Positions 9,930 through 21,479 of a stretch of DNA of 64,000 bases are shown here, piece by piece. The notes below the pieces were generated by a model, which had not been told where the DNA came from, made no database searches, and saw only the letters and a program-made list of their open reading frames with translations. The position numbers and the translations under genes are program-made. Source of the DNA: Aphelocoma coerulescens (taxonomy: Eukaryota; Chordata; Aves; Passeriformes; Corvidae); contig NW_027183804.1 in NCBI RefSeq assembly GCF_041296385.1, positions 620,001 through 684,000 of the forward strand, read 5' to 3'. How positions within the stretch are numbered: position 1 is the first letter of the stretch; every line of letters begins with the position of its first letter.

Positions 9930-10688
9930 TAGGCGCTTTCCTTCAAGCTCTCTGTAGCATCGTACCCTCCACCTCTGGCGGATCCCAAAGCCCTTCCAAA
10001 CATCCAGCAGCTGCACGCAGAGAACAAGTGCTAGAACAAGGCGTTGGCCTTCCTAGTCCTTTTAAAGTCTGTGAACTAGGCGAAACATTCCAGTGAGCAG
10101 CACTTTCCTTCGCAACTATATCTAGAGCATCATCACATTCTCTCCAAGTGGGTAAGTCCACCCTTGCAGCGCAGCGTTTGCAGCCACAGTTCGGACTGAG
10201 AGATAGGCCAGGTGAGAAAGCATTTCTTGACTATCCCTCTTCTCTGGAAGACTTGATACTCGCAGCGCGACCACGTCCACACACCTTCAGTGTGGCCAGG
10301 TTCAAGCAGCTAGAGCTCCCAGAGATGGGAGAGTCAGGAGAGAAGACGTTCCAAAAGTACCGTGTACTTACAGCAGCATTAAAACTGTGCACAGCAGTCT
10401 GCAGCACTGTAGACTGCGGCTTCTCCGACAGACGAGCCATCCCATTGTTGCCTCTCGCAGCCTGCTTGCTAGCTGCTCTCCTGAAGAAAAGAACTAGAAG
10501 AAAAAGCCAATGCTGGGCTGCACCTTCCCCTTGCCTTACGTAAAGCCACCTAAACTCCCCGCTGCACTCTCTACTTCCCCTCTCCTTGGAAGCGACCACT
10601 GTGTTTGCTGCATCTCGAAGCCTAAAGTTAAGCGCCAAAGTTTCCAAGGATGGTTGGAAGAGGGATAAGTAGTAGCACAAGGAAGTAG
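9930..10688 (+). repeat. Diverged outer 1.4-kb-family unit, left (copy 1)
   Basis: Homologous to part of the central 1.4-kb units but much more diverged. Shared blocks include the CTTCGAGATGCAG region and the GAAGCCGCAGT...CTGCAG block. Its mirror is 16,357-17,115, nearly identical to it. A 149-codon frame runs across it on the minus strand (10,680-10,231). Confidence 0.7.
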
Positions 10689-12124
10689 TTGTCGTTGAAC
10701 TTCCTCCTTCTCAGTGCTAACGTGAATTGGGCAGGCAGGCGAGTGCCAGCCATGCTCCTTTCTCAGTTTGTACGCTGCGGACACCAGCCCGGTGCTCTGC
10801 GCCTTCGTTCGGCCTCTTTAGTACCCATGTCGCGCTTTCATTGTGCCGGAGTCGAAGCGTCGTCTACTTCTCGCCCAGAGAGCACGGTGCCGGCAGCGAA
10901 ATGCCCCAGCCGACTGCTTCTGCTGACACGCGCCTGGTCTATGCACTTTCCCTCGCAGCGACATACAGCAGCACTTTCGGTCTTTCTTGTCGTCCAAATG
11001 TAAAGAGTCTCAGCTCCGTCTCGCACAGTTTTAGGTCAACAAGCTTACCCGGAGCTTACCCGCGACGCGTGGAAACTTGTGTTTGCACCACATTCAAGTG
11101 GTTGCCGTCTTTCCTTTACAGCCTGCAGAGCACCGTCAGACCGCCGTGCTCTCTGCACCTGCCTTCTCAGTTCTAAGTACCACCGCGCCCCTTACAGCCT
11201 TGCAGGAAGCAAAGACACCGATAGTCATCTCGCAGAGAAGAACGTGGAAGGACGAAAAGATGATCTTCCTTTCTCCTGCTTCTTGCCTGAATTGTGGTGC
11301 TGTATTGAAAGTCTTGGCTAGCGAAAAGCTCATCCAGCAAGTGCCTCATTCCTGACGCATCTCGCTGAGCGAGAGTTTCACGAAGAGTTTAGACTCTGGA
11401 AACAGCAAGAAAATGATTGTACGTCGAGCTGAGGAAAATCCGTGCACAGCACACTGCGGATGCGTGCAGTGTTCGCGCTGAAGAGCGCCAAAACGCAAAG
11501 CCATCGCTGGGCTTCAGTTTTGTCCAGACCGCAGAAGGCAAAGAACGAAGCAACTGGGCACCGCGTTAACGTACTCAGTGGACCGAATTTCAAATGTCCA
11601 GCCAAAAGCTGCTTCATAAGCAGATTCAGCTGAGAATGCTCTGGCTGCTTCACAAAGTAAGGCGCAGCCGTTTCCATTCATCACACTACCTGGCCAGAAG
11701 CAGTATCCTACACCTTCAATGCTGCAGCGTCCATGCAGCTGGAGCACACGCAGTAGGACGCGTCGAGATAGAAGGCGGTCTTCAAGTACCCCCTTCTCCA
11801 AGCAGCCTTGAAACTGAGCACAACACACTGCGGCTCGGGAGCTTCCTTCTCAGATAGACGTGCCGTCACGTTATTCACTCTCGCAGCTCCGTTGCCCACT
11901 TGCAGCAGCTGCTACCAAAGCAAAATGCTCCAGAAGTAAAAAGCACTGCCGGGCTGCACTTTCCCTTGCCTCACGTAAAGCACCATAAACTGTCCGCTGT
12001 GCTCTGTATTTCCATTCTCCGCCGCATCTACCACTGTCATCTCTGCATCTCGAAGCATAAAGCTCGGCACAATTCCTCCCAGGGAAAGCTGGAAGAGAAA
12101 TAGGTAGCAGCACAAGTAGCTGCA
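10689..12124 (+). repeat. 1.4-kb unit a, forward (copy 1)
   Basis: First full forward unit, about 1.44 kb. Its first half mirrors unit e (mirror sum about 27,045). Its second half is almost identical in reverse complement to unit d (sum about 25,697): 11,594-11,857 equals the reverse complement of 13,840-14,103. The unit is not one of the retroviral families seen here. Landmarks are a CGGAGTCGAAGCGTCG block near 10,850, TTACCCGGAGCTTACCCGCG near 11,050 and the CTTCGAGATG block near 12,050. Function unknown. Confidence 0.85.
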
Positions 12125-12940
12125 AGTGGAACATTCTGTTTTAAAACGCTAACGTGAATCCGGAAACAAGCGAGTGACAGCCAGGCTTCCTCTTGCAGCC
12201 TGTGCGATGCACACACCAGCTCGGCCCTCTGCCCTCATTCTTTAATGCTCTTCGTACCATGTCGCGCTTTCATTCTGCCGGAGTCGAAGCGTCGTCTACT
12301 TCTCGCCCAGAGAGCACGGTGCCAGCGGAGAAAGGCTCCAGAAAAACGCTCCAGGCTGCTGATTCTTCCCAAACACACCAGGGCTATGCACTTTCCTTCG
12401 CAGCGCTAAGTAGCATCACATTCTGTTTGCGTTGGAGCCGGAATGTAAAGGGAAAGATTCTCGGTTACGTCTCACTCAGCGCCCAGTTTTAGGTCACCAA
12501 GCTTACCCGGAGCTTACCCGCGACGCGTGGAAATTGGTATTTGCACCACATTCAAGTGGTAGCTTTCTTTCCTTTAAGCCTGCAGAGGGCCGTCAGATCG
12601 CGGTGCTCTCTGCACCTGCCTTCTCCCTTCCAAGTACCACCGCGCACCTTACAGCCTTGCAGGAAGCAAAGACGTGGAGAGATGTCTCGCAGAGAAGATC
12701 GTGCAAAGACGAAAAGATGTTCTTCTTTGCTTTTCCTCGTCGCCCAGATTGTGGTGCTCTACTGAAAGCGTGGGCTAACGAATGGCTAATCTAGCATGTG
12801 CTTCCCTTCTAATGCATTTCGCTGAGCGAGAGCTGAGGAAAATCCTTGCACTGTACACTATGGATGCGTGCAGTAGACACGCAGAAGAGCGGCACAGCTC
12901 ATAACCATCGCACACTCCAGCCCAGAGCTCTGGGGCTGCG
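12125..12940 (+). repeat. 1.4-kb unit b, forward, truncated at the axis (copy 1)
   Basis: Begins like unit a (AACGTGAATCCGG) and carries the same landmark blocks in order, but stops after about 815 bases at the inversion junction near 12,930-12,955. It is more diverged from the other units than those are from each other. Confidence 0.8.
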
Positions 12941-13570
12941 TTCTTCTCAATTTCCGGCGCTGGACAGAACTGAGACATTGAGCTTTGGCTCTCTTTAGTG
13001 TGTGTACTGCACGCATCCAGAGCGCGCTGTGCACAGATTCTCCTCAGCGCTACGTGCAAGCACAGACTTTCTGCTTCGCAGAGCCCAACTGTCCGCCGAA
13101 GCTCTCGCTCAGAGAAATGTGTCAGGAGAGAAGCACTTGCTGGATTAGCCTTACACTGGCCAACAGTTCCAAAGAAGCACCATAGTCTTCTTGCGAGAAA
13201 GGATAATAAAACACATGTATTGTCCCAGCAAAGTTCTCTGTGCTAGCCGAAGCCGAGAATCTTTCCCTTAAGATTAAGACCACAACGCAGACAGCATTTT
13301 GTGCTACTTAAGGCTGAGAGGGATAGCCCAGGCGTGTTTCGGCAGAGGCAGAAGCCCGGAGCGTTTCTCTGCCGGCACCGTGCTCTCAGGCGAGAAGTAG
13401 ACGACGCTTCGACTCCGGCAGAATGAAAAGCGCGACATGGTACGAAGAGCATACGAATGAGGGCGCAGAGCACCGAGCTGGTGTGCGCATCGCACAGGCT
13501 GCAAGAAGAAGCGTGGCGGCCGCTCTCTTCTTTGCGGATTCACGTTAGCAGTTGAAAACAAAAGTTCCAC
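12941..13570 (-). repeat. 1.4-kb unit c, reversed, truncated at the axis (copy 1)
   Basis: Reverse-oriented part unit meeting unit b head-on. GCTGAGGAAAATCC at 12,831 is mirrored by GATTCTCCTCAGC near 13,036. A unique segment (about 13,190-13,320) includes AATAAAA at about 13,205. It ends at the shared unit boundary AAAGTTCCACTTGCAG. Confidence 0.78.
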
Positions 13571-14961
13571 TTGCAGCTACTTGTGCTGCTACCTATTTCT
13601 CTTCCAGCTTTCCCTGGGAAGAATTGTGCCGAGCTTTATGCTTCGAGATGCAGAGATGACAGTGGTAGATGCGGCGGAGAAGGGAAATACAGAGTACAGC
13701 GGACAGTTTATGGTGCTTCACGTGCGGCAAGGCGAAAGTACAGCCCGGCAGTGCTTTTTACTTCTGGAGCATTTTGCTTTGGTAGCAGCTGCTGCAAGTG
13801 GGCAACGGAGCTGCGAGAGTGAATAACGTGACGGCACGTCTATCTGAGAAGGAAGCTCCCGAGCCGCAGTGTGTTGTGCTCAGTTTCAAGGCTGCTTGGA
13901 GAAGGGGGTACTTGAAGACCGCCTTCTATCTCGACGCGTCCTACTGCGTGTGCTCCAGCTGCATGGACGCTGCAGCATTGAAGGTGTAGGATACTGCTTC
14001 TGGCCAGGTAGTGTGATGAATGGAAACGGCTGCGCCTTACTTTGTGAAGCAGCCAGAGCATTCTCAGCTGAATCTGCTTATGAAGCAGCTTTTGGCTGGA
14101 CATTTGAAATTCGGTCCACTGAGTACGTTAACGCGGTGCCCAGCTGCTTCGTTCTTCGCCTTCTGCCGTCTGGACAGAACTGAAGCCCAGCGATGGCTTT
14201 GAGTTTTGCCGCTCTTCAGCATGTGTACTGCACGCATCCGCAGTGTGCTGTGCAAGGATTTTCCTCAGCTCTCCCTCAGCGAAATGCATCAGGTGAGAAA
14301 CACTTGCTGGATTAGCCTTTCGCTGGCCATGGCTTTCAGTACAGCACCACAATCTGGGCGACGAGGAGGAGCAAAGAAGAACATCTTTTCGTCTTTGCAC
14401 GTTCTTCTCTGCGAGACGACTATCAGCGTCATTGCTTCCTGCAAGGCTATATTCTGCGCAGTGGTACTTGAAAGGGAGAAGGCAGGTGCAGAGAGCACCG
14501 CGATCTGACGGCGCTCTGCAGGCTGTAAAGGAAAGAGGGCTGCCACTGGAATGTGTGCAAACACAAGTTTCCACGAGTCGCGGGCAAGCTCTGGGCGTGC
14601 TTGTTGACCTAAAACTGTTCTCTGTGCCCGACATTGCTGAGAATCTTTCCCTTTACATTTGGACGACAAGAAAAGACCGAAAGTGCTGCTGTATGTCGCT
14701 GCGAGAAAAGTGCATAGCCCTGGTGTGTTTCGGAAGGGCAGTCGGCTGGGGCATTTCTCTTCCGGCACCGTGCTCTCCGGGCGAGAAGTAGACGACGCTT
14801 CGACTCCGGCACAATGAAAAGCGCGACATGGTACGAAGAGCATACGAATGAGGGCGCAGAGCACCGAGCTGGTGTGCGCATCGCACAGGCTGCAAGAAGA
14901 AGCGTGGCTGCCGCTCGCTTCTTTGCGGATTCACGTTAGCAGTTGAAAACAAAAGTTCCAC
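13571..14961 (-). repeat. 1.4-kb unit d, reversed (copy 1)
   Basis: Full reversed unit of 1,391 bases. Its left half is near-identical to the end of unit a, its right part resembles units b and e. A pyrimidine-rich CTATTTCTCTTCCAG near 13,593-13,607 looks like a splice acceptor but is not followed by a conserved frame. Confidence 0.85.
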
Positions 14962-16356
14962 TTGCAGCTACTTGTGCTGCTACCTATTTCTCTTCCAGCT
15001 TTCCCTGGGAAGAATTGTGCCGAGCTTTATGCTTCGAGATGCAGAGATGACAGTGGTAGATGCAGCGGAGAATGGAAATAAAGAGTGCAGCGGACAGTTT
15101 ATGGTGCTTTACGTGAGGCAAAGGAAAAGGTTTGCTCAGCAGTGCTTTTTACTTCTGGAGCATTTTGCTTTGGTAGCACCTGCTGCTAGTGGGCAACGGA
15201 GCTGCGAGAGTGAATAACGTGACGGCACGTCTATCTGAGAAGGAAGCTCCCGAGCCGCAGTGTGTTGTGCTCAGTTTCAAGGCTGCTTGGAGGAGGGGGG
15301 TACTTGAAGAACGCCTTCTATCTGGACGCGTCCTACTGCGTGTGCTCCAGCTGCATGGACTCTGCAGCATTGAAGGTGTAAGAAACTTCTTCTGGCCTGA
15401 TAGTGTGATAGAGTGCAACGGCTACGCCTTACTTTGTGAACCAGCCAGAGCATTCTCAGCTGAATCTGCTTGTGAAGCAGCTCTTGGCTGGACATTTGAA
15501 ATTCGGTCCGCTGAGTACGTTAACGCGGTGCCCAGCTGCTTCGTTCTTCGCCTTCTGCCGTCTGGACAGAACTGAAGCCCAGCGATTGCTTTTAGCTGTG
15601 GCTCTCTTCAGCATGTGTACTGCACGCATCCGCAGTGTGCTGTGCAAGGATTTTCCTCAGCTCTCCCTCAGCGAAATGCATCAGATGAGAAACACTTGCT
15701 GGATTAGCCTTTCGCTGGCCAAGGCTTTTAATACAGCACCACAATATGGGCGACGAGGAGAAAGGAAGAACATCTTTTCGTCCTGGCACGTTCTTCTGAG
15801 CGACATGACTATCCGCGTGTTTGCTTCCTGCAAAGCTGTATTGTGCGCGGCGGTATTGGAACTGAGAAGGCAGGTGCAGAGAGCACCGGGATCTGACGGC
15901 GTTCTGCAGCCTGTAAAGGAAAGACGGCTGCCACTTGAATGTGGTGCAAACACAAGTTTCCACGCGTCGAGGGCAAGCTCTGGGCGTGCTGGTTGACCTA
16001 AAACTGTTCTCTGGGCGGGACATAGCAGAGAATCTTTCCCTTTCCATTTGGACGACAAGAAAGACCGAAAGTGCTGCTGTATGTCGCTGCGAGGGAAAGT
16101 GCATAGACCAGGCGTGTGTCGGCAGAAGCAGTCGGCTGGGGCATTTCTCTTCCGGCACCGTGCTCTCTGGGCGAGAAGTAGATGACCCTTCGACTCCGGC
16201 TGAATGAAAGAGCGACATGGGTACTAAAGAGGCCGAACGAAGGCGCAGAGCACCGGACTCGTGTCCGCAGCGTACAAACTGAGAAAGGAGCGTGGCTAGC
16301 ACTCGCCTGCCTGCCCAATTCACGTTAGCATTGAGAAGGAGGAAGTTCAACGACAA
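14962..16356 (-). repeat. 1.4-kb unit e, reversed (copy 1)
   Basis: Full reversed unit of about 1,395 bases, tandem to unit d. Its right half is the mirror of the first half of unit a. It has no separate partner for its left half in the left arm, since the right arm holds one unit more. Confidence 0.85.
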
Positions 16357-17115
16357 CTACTTCCTTGTGCTACTACTTATCCCTCTTCCAACCATCCTTG
16401 GAAACTTTGGCGCTTAACTTTAGGCTTCGAGATGCAGCAAACACAGTGGTCGCTTCCAAGGAGAGGGGAAGTAGAGAGTGCAGCGGGGAGTTTAGGTGGC
16501 TTTACGTAAGGCAAGGGGAAGGTGCAGCCCAGCATTGGCTTTTTCTTCTAGTTCTTTTCTTCAGGAGAGCAGCTAGCAAGCAGGCTGCGAGAGGCAACAA
16601 TGGGATGGCTCGTCTGTCGGAGAAGCCGCAGTCTACAGTGCTGCAGACTGCTGTGCACAGTTTTAATGCTGCTGTAAGTACACGGTACTTTTGGAACGTC
16701 TTCTCTCCTGACTCTCCCATCTCTGGGAGCTCTAGCTGCTTGAACCTGGCCACACTGAAGGTGTGTGGACGTGGTCGCGCTGCGAGTATCAAGTCTTCCA
16801 GAGAAGAGGGATAGTCAAGAAATGCTTTCTCACCTGGCCTATCTCTCAGTCCGAACTGTGGCTGCAAACGCTGCGCTGCAAGGGTGGACTTACCCACTTG
16901 GAGAGAATGTGATGATGCTCTAGATATAGTTGCGAAGGAAAGTGCTGCTCACTGGAATGTTTCGCCTAGTTCACAGACTTTAAAAGGACTAGGAAGGCCA
17001 GCGCCTTGTTCTAGCACTTGTTCTCTGCGTGCAGCTGCTGGATGTTTGGAAGGGCTTTGGGATCCGCCAGAGGTGGAGGGTAGGATGCTACAGAGAGCTT
17101 GAAGAAAGTGCCTAT
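16357..17115 (-). repeat. Diverged outer unit, right (copy 1)
   Basis: Mirror of 9,930-10,688 and an outlying, strongly diverged member of the 1.4-kb family. The 149-codon frame (16,365-16,814) aligns without gaps to 13,581 onward in unit d for about 50 codons, but the differences fall mainly on first and second codon positions, so it does not look like a maintained protein. Confidence 0.7.
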
Positions 17116-18214
17116 CTCCAGGGCCTTTGATGCAGTTCAGCGGGTGCGAGTGGCATGTTGAGCATGTTCATGATGGCACAGAAAAGGTTCTGAAAGAAAG
17201 AGGCCGTGCTGAAACTGCCTTTACTTTTGCCGCGTAGAAACTGCTCAGCCAACAATGAAAAGATTCGTCTTGCTTCCCCGCTACGCGCAGGGTTACATCC
17301 TTTTATGTCTCCAAGAGGCAGGATGCACAGCGGAGCTCTTCCACCAACTGCTTCCACACGACTGGGGCCGCGCCAGCCAAGCGCTTTTTGCCGGGCACTG
17401 TCAGCGCTCATGGAAACAACCACACGACGGCGCTGCAGACTTGCAAAAGAAGGCCAAGCACCTGGCCCAGCTCGAAACCACCCCAAGGGCAGACAGAGGC
17501 AACTTGCAAACGGCCCTGCACTCAAATCAACGGTGTCAGGACAAAAAGGTTGCCCTCATCTTCCCCTTCCAAGAGCACACTCTTCTTTACACCACACTCC
17601 AAGAGCCAGACCAAACAAATGGCCCAAACAAATCTTTTCCCTCTCGCAGATTCCGCCCACCAACTTGAAACCATCTGGCAAAAACAGGGCTCAAAACAGT
17701 GCCAGCTGAGGAAGATCTTGCTGCCTACAACTTCACCTGCACCCCTCAAACTAGCAGCACACACGCTGTTCTCAGCACTCTCCTTCTCAGCTCTAGGTAC
17801 CATCCTAAGCCTTCCCTCTCCCAGAGTCAGGATCCAAAGGCAACGGCACCAGGGACTGCTCACACACTGAAGGCACCAGGACAAATAGCTTAAGAGCTTG
17901 GCCTTTGCATTCCCGCTGACAGCTCAACAGCTCGAACCCAGAGAGAGCTCTGCCTGTTGGGAAAAGCCTTTAAAATCCCTAGGAGTACCTGATGTGCACA
18001 TCCAAACCTGCCTTCCTTGCCAAAGAGAGCAACTACAAGCCCATCTCCAAAGAAATGGCATCCCCTCCTCCAAAATACAACACATCCAGCGACTGATCCA
18101 CCTCCAGTATTGAATATGTCCAACAATTGCCCCTACACGCACAGGGGCCAGAAGAGAAATGTCTTGCTGGACTATTCCCCCCCACGGTACCTTAACATCT
18201 GCCCTAGCAACACT
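17116..18214. other. Unassigned DNA, no gene seen (arm B copy 1)
   Basis: Mirror of 8,831-9,929. Overlapping frames up to 167 codons on both strands have no recognisable domain. I see no RNA gene. Confidence 0.6.
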
Positions 18215-19385
18215 GGCACTATGTCCTTGCCTTCCCAAGGAAAGGCACTCCGAGTCTCTTGGCCTTGCCTTGTCTAGTTCTTCTTAAGGTACCCTTGCTC
18301 TGCTTCCTTTGCCTGCGTCTGCCTTGCCTCGCACTGCCTACAACTTGCTGGCTTTGCTTTGCCCGGCCTACCACTCTTTCCCTTGCCTTCCATGCAGGCA
18401 AGGCGCTGCAAACCGAGTGCAGGCAATTGTGGGCAAGTCAAGGGAGACGTAGGCAAGGCCAGAGCAGTGAGGGGAAAGCAAATGGAGTGGTAGACAAGAG
18501 AAGGTCCAGAAGTTAGAGGCAAGGCTGGCTGTAGGAAGGAAGGGCCACTGATGGGAAGGCCAGGCAGAAACAGGAAGGGCTCAGCAAGCCAAGGCCCTGG
18601 AGGAAAGCAGTAGACAGGTCATGTGCTGGGCATGGCCGTGCAAAGGAATGCAAGGCTCCAGAGGGCTAGCAGGGCAAGGCAAGGCAACTGTTGTGTTGCC
18701 AAGGCAAGGCCAGGCAAGGCAGGTGAGAAGTACATTCAAGGACTGCTGGTGCACAAAAGTGGCCAGGACCAAGTGCTCTGTGTGGCCTTGATCCCGCGTG
18801 GGTCATCTCTCCTCTGTACCTAAAAGACTTGAGCTACCTGCTTTCCCTTGTATGCAAAAGAACTCTCTTTCTGGTCCCCGAGCTCAAGGGCAAAATGTGA
18901 ATTGCCCCTCCAAGGTTCAAGACATGCAAGGATTGCTCCCAGACAAAGGCTGCCCACAGAGATGAGTGTGGCAACATGCGTCCTCCCCTGGTCTTCCTCT
19001 CATGGGATCCTGAAACACCGGAGATGCTTGAGAGCTTTGAGATTCCTCGGAGGAGCAGAAAGGGCAGGGCAAGGCCCAGAAATGTCATTGAAAAGGGGTG
19101 TTGAATTCCAGGTGGGGGAGGGGTGAGCAAGGTCATGCAAGGCAAGGGAGGGGTTCAAGGGCAAGGCAAGGCAAGTGGTGGCTTTGCGAGGCGAGGCAAG
19201 GCAATGAGGGTCCTAGAAGGAAAAGGAAAGGTGAGGCCAGACCTAGACGAATGTGAAAGGAAGTCAGGTGGGGGATGGGTGAGCAAGTCAGTGCAAGGCA
19301 GGGGAGAAAAGGCAGGTTGAGGGAAGGCTACAGAGGGGGCAGCAAGGAAATGCAAGGCATGGGGAAGCATGCGAGGAGTGGGTGC
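18215..19385. repeat. GGCAAG/CTTGCC-rich tract, arm B copy 1
   Basis: Mirror of 7,660-8,830. The motif strand switches at CCTTGCCTTCCATGCAGGCA (from 18,381), again a short hairpin. Confidence 0.8.
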
Positions 19386-19466
19386 TGCCAGCCGGTGGGG
19401 ATGGCAGGGGCGGGGCCACTGCAAGTAGCATGGTGGGGATGTGGAGGGGGTGTTAGTGTGCGGGAG

Positions 19467-19522
19467 GTGTGTGTGTGTGTGTGTGTGCAGTGGAGTGCAG
19501 GGTAAGTGCAGGTGTGTGTGTG
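19467..19522. repeat. (GT)n microsatellites, arm B copy 1
   Basis: A GT run of 21 bases (19,467-19,487) and a shorter one near 19,512-19,522, mirror of 7,523-7,577. Confidence 0.9.
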
Positions 19523-19591
19523 CGTATACGGGGGTTTTGTGCCAGGTGCTGTGCCGGGGAGAGCCGTTCCACCGCAAGGAAGGTGTGGGAG

Positions 19592-20030
19592 TGAAAGGAG
19601 TAAGATAGATGTGTCTTTACAAAGAGACCGTGTGAATCTCTCCTTAGACAAGGCTAGGAATTTACAGGGGGGGAAGTAACAGAAGAAAGTATTCGTTCTA
19701 GAAACTGTTACTAATCAACAGAGACTGTTGCTCAGCCAAGGCCCTGCTAAATTCCTGAACCTAGAGCAAGACAGCAAAGACTTCCCAGCATTAGGAATAG
19801 TTTGGTTTTCTTCCTTTTCCATTCCAAAAGGGGAGTGCATATTAGAGGGGGGCATAGAGTAGGCAGTTCCGGAAGTCTGTAATTCCCGAGTACCTCAGAG
19901 GGTGCTGTTGCCAGGAACTTAGCATCAGAAGGGGGCTGCATCCCGCAATCATTTGAGAGACTCCATGGCAAAAGCCCCATGGCCTCTCCCTGGAGTTGAA
20001 GAATGTTACAGGACTCCTCTGTCTCCTTTT
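19592..20030 (+). repeat. ERV2 5' LTR, arm B copy 1
   Basis: Starts TGAAAGGAGTAAG, ends GTCTCCTTTT. It shares the block CTTTACAAAGAGACCGTG and others with the 3' LTR at 23,229. Confidence 0.75.
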
Positions 20031-20319
20031 TGGTGGATGAAGAAACTCAGAAAGCCACACTTCTGCCAGAACTCTCCAAGATGCCCCCTTTGCTCCCCGT
20101 GACTCCATCACTGCCCAGGAAGCTGTCTTTTCTACCACAGCAGTTTGACATACAGTTAAAAGTCGTGTGGCAGAGAAAAAAGGCAAGAATTGGTTTCCAA
20201 GGGATGGCAAACAAGAGATACCAGAACCTTTGGCCCTACCAATATTAAAGCAACTCCATTAAGAGAGTCCTTGCACTTCCTGAGGATTGGCAGAAGCCTA
20301 TCTCATGATGTATGTTGCT

Positions 20320-21055
20320 GGGGGTCTTTTTAGACTGGCAAAAGGAGCTGTTGAAGGTTGCTTGATCTGTGCTAAAGCCAACAGCCAAGTTACAAAGTAA
20401 CTTGCTAGAGGAGGGAGGCCTTGGGCTGCATGGCCCTTCCAAAGATGCCAGGTGGATTTTCCGGAGATGCCCCAAGTGGCAAGGCTTAATATCTTCTGGT
20501 AATCGTATGTCAGCTAGCAAGGTGGCCAGAAGTATTTCCAACTACTTCAGTAATGACAGGATCTGTTCTTAAGGCATTTTTGGAACAAATCATTCCAAGA
20601 TACAGCATTGTAGAAGCAATAGATTCAGATAGGGGAACTCATTTTGCAGGAAAGATCCTTCAAGGGGTTTTGGCTTCTTTAGGAACACAATGGAACCTCC
20701 ATAGGCCCTGGCATCCCCAGAGCTTGGCTCGGGTAGAAAACAATGAAGAGAGAAATAAACACCTTTTGAAGCTGGTAATAGAAACCAAGATGCCATGGGT
20801 AGGGCTTTGGACATTGGCTTTGGTGAGAATGAGGGCCCAAGCCAGAAGAGAGATTCAGTTATCTCCCTTTCAATCGTTGTTTGCAATTGCCCTGGTAAGT
20901 CTCCACCTAGTGGGGGGGTAGAGGCAAGTGATGCATTTTTAAAACCATCTGTGGCCAGGATCCTGCTTCTTGTGAAACCCCTTCAACAGGAAGCTCAGCT
21001 GGCGCAAGCCCGGCCTTTGGACTTTGCTGCTTTTAACATCCAACCAGGAGATTGA
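20320..21055 (+). pseudogene. pol: ERV2 pol remnant: integrase, arm B copy 1
   Basis: Same fragment as 5,987-6,720. The zinc-finger Cys pair (CLICAKA) and first Asp (VDF) lie in one frame near 20,355-20,470. The second Asp (AIDSDRGTHF, about 20,620) and Glu (ARVENNEE, about 20,730) lie in another (20,553-20,921). That frame stops at 20,921 because this arm lacks the CTC triplet and has seven rather than eight Gs. The remainder continues in a shifted frame to 21,055. Confidence 0.83.
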
Positions 21056-21479
21056 GTCCTAATTAAGGAGTAGAAAGAAGCGCCAGTGCTGGTGAAATGG
21101 TGTGGCCCATTCCAAGTGTCACTGACGACAGAAACAGCCGTCAAGTAAGCTGAACACAGGTGAACCCGTCACTCTCGGGTCAAGGTCTCTGAAGCCTCAG
21201 AGATTTGCACATCTCAGCTGGAGGAGAAGGCCGGGAGGCCGTGACTGACACTCTGCAGGAGTGGGCCGGAGCAGTAGGCAGTGCTTCGACATCGGAAGAA
21301 GCCCCGCAGTCCTACCTTCAGACCGTCTGCTGAAATAGACTGTAAAGGCATCCCTCCTCTAGAATCTCCACTCACTTGGGGGCTAATACTTGTGGCCATT
21401 TTGTTACGTTAAGTGGTTTCTGTGTCTTCAATTGCCACAGGTGCTGCAGAAGACAAGGGGAAAATTAGACTAGCTAATT

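Larger units (their letters stand above)
2346..12940. repeat. Palindrome arm A, copy 1 (inverted repeat of arm B)
   Basis: The whole segment is repeated in reverse complement in arm B. Coordinates sum to about 27,043 at the outer end (3,354 with 23,689) and 27,045-27,046 further in (7,454 with 19,592; 10,231 with 16,814). Contents in order: CpG island, ERV2 (minus), microsatellite, CTTGCC tract, unassigned DNA, 1.4-kb units. The outermost 0.7 kb of this arm lies left of the ERV1 insertion, outside the window. Arm-to-arm identity is very high outside the central array. Confidence 0.93.

Noticed and set aside
10231..10680. 149-codon frame identical in all four arms
   Set aside because: Identity reflects recent duplication of the DNA. 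Aligned with the central units, changes fall mostly on first and second codon positions, so the frame is not under protein-level selection.
13593..13607. Splice acceptor in the 1.4-kb unit as proof of a gene
   Set aside because: CTATTTCTCTTCCAG is a fair acceptor, but the following sequence has no frame conserved between units and no matching donor at a fixed place.
20003..20248. 81-codon frame spanning the ERV2 5' LTR edge
   Set aside because: It crosses from LTR into internal sequence and resembles no gag; most likely decayed viral DNA.
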